Origin: Symbiodinium sp. CCMP2592
Taxonomy: Eukaryota; Sar; Dinophyceae; Suessiales; Symbiodiniaceae
Direction of reading: 5' to 3'
DNA length: 64,000 nucleotides
Assembly: GCA_905221615.1 (NCBI GenBank)
Contig: CAJNDT010001277.1
Coordinates: 1-64,000 of the forward strand
The notes beneath the pieces are model-generated. The model saw nothing but the letters and a program-made list of their open reading frames with translations. It was not told the origin of the DNA and did not search any database. The position numbers were made by a program, and so were the translations under genes. This document shows, in pieces, positions 59,070 to 64,000 of the stretch. Positions within the stretch are counted from its first letter, which is position 1. Each line of letters opens with the position of its first letter.

Positions 59070-61934
59070 CTACCAGGGATCTAGCTTTCTGGCCTTACGG
59101 CTAAACTTGGACACCCTATCCGGGGTCCCTCGCTTTCGCGTGCCTAGCTCCTGGTAGAAGCTATCTGCATGCGCGAGTAGCCGGCCAAGAACACGCCACT
59201 GGAATTCCTCTCCTTTCAGATCTATCCTCTGAGAGGGATCGAATTCCTTGAACTCCTCGTTTGTGAGGTCATCCGCTAGCTGGTTGATGTCTCTCCGTAT
59301 CCACTGGAGCTGTAGCTCACAGTTTTTCTGGGATAGCTCTTCTGCTATCTCCATTAAAACTAACATGGAGGGATACTTGGTCGTCATAGCCTTCTTCACA
59401 AGTGCCTCATTGGACTTGTTATCCGTATAGCCGCGGATGGCCACTCGCGAGGTCTTCCTATCCTCGCCCTCGGGGACCCAGAGACGTATCCCCACGAGGG
59501 TCGCTAGCAGTTCTAGCGCAGCTATCACTTTCTTGGGGTCGCCTTTGGCAAAGGCCCACGGAGCCCAGGCCCTATCCACTTCTAGGGAAAACCAGGGACC
59601 CGGCTTCCCTCCGGAAATCTCCAGGAAGCCCCCTATCCAGGCCCTATCGGACTCAGCTTTGGCATCCGTGAAAAAGCTCAGTGGAGGTAGCCCGGCGTAG
59701 AGAGTCACTGGACGCTGTAGCCTCTCTCCTTGGTCAAGCTTGTCGGCTAGCCACCGCATCAGCACCCGGAGCATCGTCGGAATGATGAGGTAGCCGGACT
59801 TCCCTTGAATGGCTGCGCTCCACGCGTGGAGCGGCCCTAAGAAGGGCCTCTGCCAGTCCAAGGCTATCGCAGCAAAGCCTAGCCGACCTAGCCCCTGCTG
59901 CATCTCCTTGGCCGTGACTTTGCCGAGGGTCACCTTGTCGTTTAGCCACCCCGATAGCCAGGACGCCCGCTTCTTGGACATCCCTAGCCTGTAGGAGGAG
60001 TACTCTGTCTCCATTCCCAGCCACTCCACCCTATAGCCACCACGAGTCTTCGCCCACTTGAAAGGATATCCCAGAACAGAGAGGAAAAGGTAGCTCAACG
60101 GGATACCCTTCCTCCCCTCCGTTCCTATCCCCAGGGCCTCGAGGTCATCGGCATATAGCAGGAGGTCGATGGGATAGCCGGGGCCCAACAGATGATGGGT
60201 TGCCCGTAGCCCACATGCGGCTATCCGGGTCCACCAGTAGCTAGCCGGCGAGAGTCCGAACGTGCCCACTTTGTTGACGTAGACGATCTGGCTATCCGGG
60301 TCCCCGGGGATCGTCTCCTCGGTGTCTATCTGGCAGCCCATGAAGCCGTGCTCGCTAGCCTGGTGTTTGTATCTCCGGTGGGCCTTCGAGATCTCCCCCA
60401 CGACCGAAAAGGCAATCTCGCCACAGCGTATCAGCTCTCGGAGGATTTGCTTCTTTTCTCTAGCCCCTGGCGCCCGGATCTTATCCCGACAGCGTATCCG
60501 GTGGTTAACCCGGACGCCGTGGGTCGCGTCGTGGATTATCCGCTTCTTGTCCTTCTCCTCGTCCTCGACTATCACGGCCAGGGAGGCGATAGCCCGGTCC
60601 TCGCCGAACCTCGCCTTGAACTCGCCGAGGGTCATTCTCTCCATGAGGCCTTCCTCGACGTCCTCGTCGAACTTAGCCCGCACAAAATCCCTGTGGTCGC
60701 TTACCGAGGAATAATTCGGAACCCATGCTAGCGCCGGCTCCCAAGGGGCGTTGTCTAGCCTCCAAGAGGATTGCTCCTCGAACACGTGCGGTGTTCTGGG
60801 TAGCCCCTCCAATATCCCAAGTGGGAGTCCCTCCTCGGCCCGACGGAGGAAGTCCCTATCCGGGTCGCCAGCCGCCTCGAGGATAGCACGAAGTAGCCGA
60901 AGACGGAGGGGCTGCCCGGGAGGAATATCCAGTAGGCCAGGTTCGCTGAGGTCCTGACCTTCTATCCAAACTTGCAGGAGTTGCAGTAGCTCTTCGTGTA
61001 GTTGGCTATCCCGGACGAGCTTGCAGGCCGACTCGCCTCCCATAGCCATTCGGAAGGCCTCCTTTTCTAGCTCGTTCTCGGAACCCACTCGCCTGGTGAC
61101 CATTTCCCGGATCTTAGCCCTCAGCCAGTCCCAGGATTCGCCCGCGGCATGTCCACGAGAGTGTCGGGGCCATCGCCCAGGAGAGCATAGCCCGCCACCG
61201 TCGTGGAATTCCTTTATCCCGTCGTTTTGATGGCATCGGCGGGGGGGTCCCGTGCCACCATGTAGCCGTGGGCCCTCTGGTTGGGTTGTAACATAGTCGA
61301 GGTCGCCAGAACTCGCCTTATCCTGCACAGTCGGTACCCCCTCTCCGGAGGCAGTCGGAGCAGTAGCCGTGCAGGTTGCCAGGGCCAACTGTGCTAGCCA
61401 TCGGCAGAAGTTCGAGGCCCACTCGCCAAGCGTCTCCTTAGCCAGCATGGGGCTTTGCGGCGTCGATGAAGTAGCCGCCTTCGGCAAGGGGCCCAGATAG
61501 TAGCCATCGTTGTCGAAAGTGGGGAGGCCTTCGTGCACGGTAGCCGGCATTTCCAGAGGTGTCTTCAGTAGCAGTCGTGTCGGTTTCGCCGAGGGTGCCC
61601 CGAAGTTATCCAGGTGCAGGGCCACCGAACGTAGCCCGAGGCCAACTAGCCGTGCATGAGCCTCCCATTGCCACATGCTGGCCGGTCGCCGGCCTTTGTG
61701 GGGGCCAGCCGGCATAGCCCCCAGGTCTTCTGGCTGCTCCAGGACGAAGAAGGTAGCCGGGGAAACCGCAGCACTAGCTATTTCAAAAGAAAAATCAGCA
61801 AAAATGTTGCCAAGAATAGCCCGGTCTCTTTCCTTGGCCGTGAGAGTAGCCAATCCTCTGGGCTCGTCGAAGCTTCGGACTGGCCGGGGACCTTTACGGT
61901 TAGCCGAGCTCGCCCTAGAGAACGTCGCCACCGG
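59070..61934 (-). CDS. Pol polyprotein of element A: rest of methyltransferase-like domain, reverse transcriptase, RNase H
   Basis: Open for 953 codons counted from 61931. Residues 1-150 finish the methyltransferase-like domain: ATFSRASSANRKGPRPVRSF, FFVLEQPEDLG (motif VI-like, EQP for ENP) and FGAPSAKPTRLLLKTP (motif VIII-like). The RT follows: RIIHDATHGVRVNHRIRCRD, motif A region GEISKAHRRYKH, VGTFGLSPASYWWTRIA and the YADD box at 593-596. In motif A the metal-binding Asp is replaced by Glu513, unlike elements B and C, which probably weakens the enzyme. RNase H acidic residues are Asp756 (FFTDAKAE), Glu807 (ALELLATLVG) and Asp837 (GYTDNKSNE), followed by NQLADDLTN. The frame is otherwise intact to the stop at 59070. 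It must be expressed as a fusion, since the first codon is GTG and not a start. Confidence 0.88.
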   Translation of the reverse strand, partial: PVATFSRASSANRKGPRPVRSFDEPRGLATLTAKERDRAILGNIFADFSFEIASAAVSPATFFVLEQPEDLGAMPAGPHKGRRPASMWQWEAHARLVGLGLRSVALHLDNFGAPSAKPTRLLLKTPLEMPATVHEGLPTFDNDGYYLGPLPKAATSSTPQSPMLAKETLGEWASNFCRWLAQLALATCTATAPTASGEGVPTVQDKASSGDLDYVTTQPEGPRLHGGTGPPRRCHQNDGIKEFHDGGGLCSPGRWPRHSRGHAAGESWDWLRAKIREMVTRRVGSENELEKEAFRMAMGGESACKLVRDSQLHEELLQLLQVWIEGQDLSEPGLLDIPPGQPLRLRLLRAILEAAGDPDRDFLRRAEEGLPLGILEGLPRTPHVFEEQSSWRLDNAPWEPALAWVPNYSSVSDHRDFVRAKFDEDVEEGLMERMTLGEFKARFGEDRAIASLAVIVEDEEKDKKRIIHDATHGVRVNHRIRCRDKIRAPGAREKKQILRELIRCGEIAFSVVGEISKAHRRYKHQASEHGFMGCQIDTEETIPGDPDSQIVYVNKVGTFGLSPASYWWTRIAACGLRATHHLLGPGYPIDLLLYADDLEALGIGTEGRKGIPLSYLFLSVLGYPFKWAKTRGGYRVEWLGMETEYSSYRLGMSKKRASWLSGWLNDKVTLGKVTAKEMQQGLGRLGFAAIALDWQRPFLGPLHAWSAAIQGKSGYLIIPTMLRVLMRWLADKLDQGERLQRPVTLYAGLPPLSFFTDAKAESDRAWIGGFLEISGGKPGPWFSLEVDRAWAPWAFAKGDPKKVIAALELLATLVGIRLWVPEGEDRKTSRVAIRGYTDNKSNEALVKKAMTTKYPSMLVLMEIAEELSQKNCELQLQWIRRDINQLADDLTNEEFKEFDPSQRIDLKGEEFQWRVLGRLLAHADSFYQELGTRKRGTPDRVSKFSRKARKLDPW

Positions 61935-62206
61935 GGAGACATAGCCACGATGTCGTAGTGGCCCGATTGAACTTTGTGAAGGTACTTCGCCCGCTCCTTG
62001 GAAGTAGCCAGATCAATGGGTGGGCTTCTCGCCAGATCCACACAAGAGATATCGATGTCGAGCCCGAAGGAAGAAACTAGCCGGCGGAGGTGGCTTTGGA
62101 AGCTGCCTAGCCTTTCTCTTCCCGAGAAGAGGTAGAGAGCCTGTAGCCGCCGGTGTGCAGGTGTCGCCTCAGGTGTAGCCGAAGTAGCCGACTGAGGCAC
62201 CGGTAG
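61935..62206 (-). CDS. Start of pol in element A: methyltransferase-like domain, N-terminal part, in frame with gag
   Basis: Directly after the gag TGA, in the same frame, reads LPVPQSATSATPEATPAHRR, then ALYLFSGRERLGSFQSHLRR (motif I-like, SAM binding) and SGHYDIVAMSP, where a motif IV PPC would follow. There the frame breaks: the next residues (ATFSRASS) are in another phase, so an indel sits on the predicted catalytic Cys. In the original phase translation continues to a stop at 61778. There is no ATG in this part before DIVAMSP. The domain differs from the C5 methyltransferase of element B in motif I (LFSG versus FDGIG) and may be a divergent cytosine or another SAM-dependent methyltransferase. 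Confidence 0.7.
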
Positions 62207-62209
62207 TCA
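62160..62209 (-). promoter_or_regulatory. Candidate stop-codon readthrough cassette at the gag/pol junction
   Basis: The gag stop is TGA (62209-62207) followed by CTA. After CTACC (62206-62202) comes a stem: GGTGCCTCAG (62201-62192) pairs with CTGAGG (62172-62167) and, past a 3-base bulge, CACC (62163-62160); the loop is 19 nt. UGA-CUA followed by a nearby RNA stem is a known leaky-stop arrangement in alphaviruses and some cellular genes. Pol continues in the same frame, with no ATG nearby to start it. Confidence 0.65.
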
Positions 62210-63439
62210 GTTGGCCGCTGTCGACGTCGACGGCGTAGCCGCGCCGGGGCAGTTGATAGCCGAATGCGGTCCCCGACACTTCGTGCAGATATGCACGAAG
62301 TGACACTTATCCCCTTTCTTGCAGCCACCTTTCAAATTAAACCGAAAACAAATCGGCTTATCATCCTCGGTGCGGTGGAAGGTAGCGGTCTTAGCCTTCT
62401 TGTTGCTATCCTTGCCGTCCTTGCCCTTGCCTCTGCCCTTGCCCTTCTTGTTGGGCTTAGCCGGCGGGGTGTTGGTGCTATCCCAGTTCCAGGGCTGCGG
62501 CCTTTTAGCACAGAGGGACAACGGAGTCGTGAAGCGCCGCTCCTTGGTAGCCGCGTCCTTCCAGGACTGGACTAGCGCGTCCGCGAAGGCTATCCCCTTG
62601 AGGACCATCTGCTTGTAGGCCTGTTTCCGGATAGCGTTCTCGTAGGATAGCACCAGGGTCCACGGGGGAGCAAGACTTCCGCTAGCCTCGTTGGACCGTA
62701 GCCCATAGCAAAAGTCGCCGAGCAGATAGTCTTTGTATTTCTCAAAGAGCTGGAAGTCGATATCCTTGAGTTCAGCTCGCCCTGGATGCTGGAGACCTAT
62801 CATGAGAAGGGCATTTTGCATGACTGTTAGCCGTAGCCGTAGCTGCTCCGGTCCGGATGGCATCGCCCCTTTCGAGGTAGCCTTCTTGAGCACGAGGGCG
62901 GTGCCCTTGCTATCCCACTGGGGGACTAGCACATCCGGGTCTATCTCGTCTCTGTACAGCACCTCGTTCAGGGGCTCCGCCCTGAACTCGCCCGTCTCTA
63001 GCTCGTGCAGCTTTCGCTCAATATATTCCTTAGCCGGAATATGCTTATCCTCGGGCTCGCCAAACTTCTGTGAGAAGGACTGGCGCATAGCCATGTATTC
63101 CGTTTGGGGTATGGGCTTAGCCCATTCCCGGACCTCGCTAGCCGCTTCTCTATCCGCCTGCTCGCGGGTTCTGGCCTGCGCGGCTCTCCATGCAACCACG
63201 AAGGCGGCCGCTAGCGCCCTGTTTGTTAGTGAGCTTTCTGGCTCTATCGAGAAGTCCTTGGCTAGCACCGCCTTGAGGTCGGCTTCGTCCTTGAAACTCG
63301 CCGAAAACTTCGCTATCGTGTCTATCCCGGCTTTGAACAAGGTAGCCTGGGAGGTATCCGGGACCCGATTCTGGGTCAGAAGGTAGCGAAAATCCGTGGA
63401 GCCCTTCGCTAGCTCCGCTGGGTCGGGCAATGAAGCCAT
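62207..63439 (-). CDS. Gag of element A, with CCCH and zinc-knuckle motifs
   Basis: 410 codons from ATG at 63439. The N-terminal 110 residues are helical (TDFRYLLTQNRVPDTSQATL, TNRALAAAFVVAWRAAQART) and match the layout of element B gag. The middle holds LRLTVMQNALLMIGLQHPG and FEKYKDYLLGDFCYGLRSNE. Residues 330-355 are Lys/Gly-rich (KGKGRGKGKDGKD). A CCCH finger follows, Cys364-x8-Cys373-x5-Cys379-x3-His383, then a knuckle-like Cys385-x2-Cys388-x3-His392-x4-Cys397, one residue shorter than the classical CCHC. These should bind the element's RNA. The CCCH plus knuckle pair is unlike retroviral gag. The ATG is preceded by a hairpin 7 nt upstream. It ends at TGA 62207, 13 residues after the last Cys. 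Confidence 0.85.
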   Translation of the reverse strand: MASLPDPAELAKGSTDFRYLLTQNRVPDTSQATLFKAGIDTIAKFSASFKDEADLKAVLAKDFSIEPESSLTNRALAAAFVVAWRAAQARTREQADREAASEVREWAKPIPQTEYMAMRQSFSQKFGEPEDKHIPAKEYIERKLHELETGEFRAEPLNEVLYRDEIDPDVLVPQWDSKGTALVLKKATSKGAMPSGPEQLRLRLTVMQNALLMIGLQHPGRAELKDIDFQLFEKYKDYLLGDFCYGLRSNEASGSLAPPWTLVLSYENAIRKQAYKQMVLKGIAFADALVQSWKDAATKERRFTTPLSLCAKRPQPWNWDSTNTPPAKPNKKGKGRGKGKDGKDSNKKAKTATFHRTEDDKPICFRFNLKGGCKKGDKCHFVHICTKCRGPHSAINCPGAATPSTSTAAN

Positions 63440-63446
63440 TCTGGAT

Positions 63447-63466
63447 TTAGCCCGCCAACGGGCTAA
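63447..63466 (-). other. Perfect hairpin just before the gag start of element A
   Basis: TTAGCCCG-CCAA-CGGGCTAA, an 8-bp stem with a 4-base loop, ending 7 nt before the gag ATG. Such a structure could slow scanning ribosomes or be a packaging signal; both are inference. Confidence 0.6.
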
Positions 63467-63519
63467 CTGTCGTTCTTGAAATCAAAAGCTCTAGCCATGT
63501 GGTCGTTCAGCAGGGCTTT

Positions 63520-63648
63520 CCCCCCCCTAGCCGGAGAGATGGGAAGGAAGGAGTATCAACCCGAGACCCCGGGCCCCCCCCCCCCCGCGGAGAGTTGGGA
63601 AAGAGGGAGTGCCCCCCCCGAGACCCGAGAGGCCGACCCCCCCCCCCC
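63520..63648 (-). other. Four long G-runs in the gag leader of element A
   Basis: On the plus strand C-runs of 8 or more lie at 63520-63527, 63574-63586, 63612-63619 and 63637-63648, so the element's RNA carries four G-runs within 130 nt, enough for a G-quadruplex. Run lengths may suffer from sequencing error. Confidence 0.6.
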
Positions 63649-63802
63649 GTCCGAGGTTTCACGTACCCTGGGAAAACCTAGCCTGGCACTCTCTTCTTTC
63701 TGGCAAACGGAAGCACTAGCCGACATGAAGTGAGGTCCACACACTATCCGCTATTTTCGTCACTAGCCGCAAGTCTGGGAGATCTAGCCATACGACCGTG
63801 CT

Positions 63803-64000
63803 TTAGCCCGGGCCCTTTCGGCCCCTGCCAGCTCCCTTAGCCGAGCCGGACGGGGGCCGCCAGCTATTGCACGTATGGCCTCTATCCCCATGCGTATCCA
63901 GGCAGTACCACATCCTTTTGTTGCACTGCTCTAGCCGACAGTGATCACAGACCACTATACATCTGAAGATAGCCCCGGCAGGCTCCCATCGTCCTACCCC
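63803..64000 (-). CDS. Partial Cys-rich ORF at the window edge
   Basis: The minus strand is open from the edge for 65 codons to TAA at 63805-63803. It includes CIVVCDHCRLEQC and MWYCLDTHGDRGHTC, a spacing of Cys and His (CxxxCxxC, x4C, x6C, then H and C) that could bind zinc, then a basic Gly/Arg tail. It shares the TAGCC-rich composition of element A and lies 5' of its gag, the position where element B has its recombinase. I cannot say whether it is the tail of a recombinase or another element protein. Confidence 0.4.
   Translation of the reverse strand, partial: GVGRWEPAGAIFRCIVVCDHCRLEQCNKRMWYCLDTHGDRGHTCNSWRPPSGSAKGAGRGRKGPG

Larger units (their letters stand above)
58384..64000 (-). mobile_element. 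Element A: YR-type retroelement, incomplete at the window edge
   Basis: Transcription order (minus): a Cys-rich ORF tail (from beyond 64000), leader with G-runs and a hairpin, gag, UGA-CUA junction, methyltransferase-like domain, RT-RH, then repeat (59053-58851), 248-bp spacer and repeat (58602-58384). The whole stretch, coding and non-coding, is packed with TAGCC and TATCC on the plus strand; this stops sharply at 58384, which marks the element's end. The element seems to have landed in the recombinase gene of element B. No recombinase of its own is seen in this window; it may lie beyond 64000. Confidence 0.8.

Noticed and set aside
1..64000. CRISPR array, prophage or bacterial operon
   Set aside because: The repeats are microsatellites, satellites or retroelement ends, and there are no closely packed genes with ribosome binding sites.

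Overview
The window looks like nuclear DNA from a dinoflagellate, most likely of the Symbiodiniaceae type. Four things point that way. A 19-base exact match to the 3' part of the dinoflagellate spliced leader lies on the minus strand at 14357-14339. Coding-like blocks are short, scattered and almost all on one strand. At least one convincing splice donor is GC rather than GT. The right end carries tyrosine-recombinase-type (DIRS-like) retroelements of a kind that fill such genomes. There are no bacterial operons, ribosome binding sites, rRNA genes or CRISPR arrays.

Bases 1-52400 are low in gene content: microsatellites, duplicated segments, and broken-up coding blocks on the minus strand. The best resolved cellular gene is a three-exon glycosyltransferase of family GT61 (33822 to 30254, minus), whose HGAG motif lies in a 26-codon middle exon. 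A coiled-coil terminal exon sits at 6943-6048, and clusters of probable exons with usable splice sites lie at 6-9.5, 26-28.4, 34-38.6, 44.4-45 and 49.4-51.6 kb, all minus. A degenerate retroelement (element C, 18.1-20.8 kb) has reverse transcriptase-RNase H on the minus strand and a tyrosine-recombinase-like remnant on the plus strand. A satellite with two alternating monomer types (23.16-25.47 kb) is enclosed by two direct repeats of about 487 bp.

Bases 52419-64000 hold two neighbouring or nested retroelements, both transcribed right to left. Element B (52419-58383) has, in transcription order, the C-terminal part of a tyrosine recombinase, a gag-like ORF, a complete cytosine-C5 DNA methyltransferase, reverse transcriptase-RNase H, then a 144-bp repeat, a 175-bp spacer and the 144-bp repeat again. 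Element A (58384 to beyond 64000) has a gag with CCCH and zinc-knuckle motifs, an in-frame UGA followed by CUA, a methyltransferase-like domain, reverse transcriptase-RNase H, then a 0.2-kb repeat, a spacer and the repeat. Both 3' ends fit the B1-A2-B2 half of the split direct repeats used by circular-intermediate YR retroelements.

The most unusual signals are: the gag/pol junction of element A, which looks like a stop-codon readthrough cassette (UGA CUA, 5-nt spacer, stem-loop); a roughly 20-fold excess of the word TAGCC (plus strand) confined to element A, coding and non-coding alike; and methyltransferase domains of two different types at the same pol position in the two elements. No cellular gene here has been shown to work with another; the retroelement proteins would act together in one replication cycle (gag packaging, RT-RH copying, YR integration, MTase marking of DNA).
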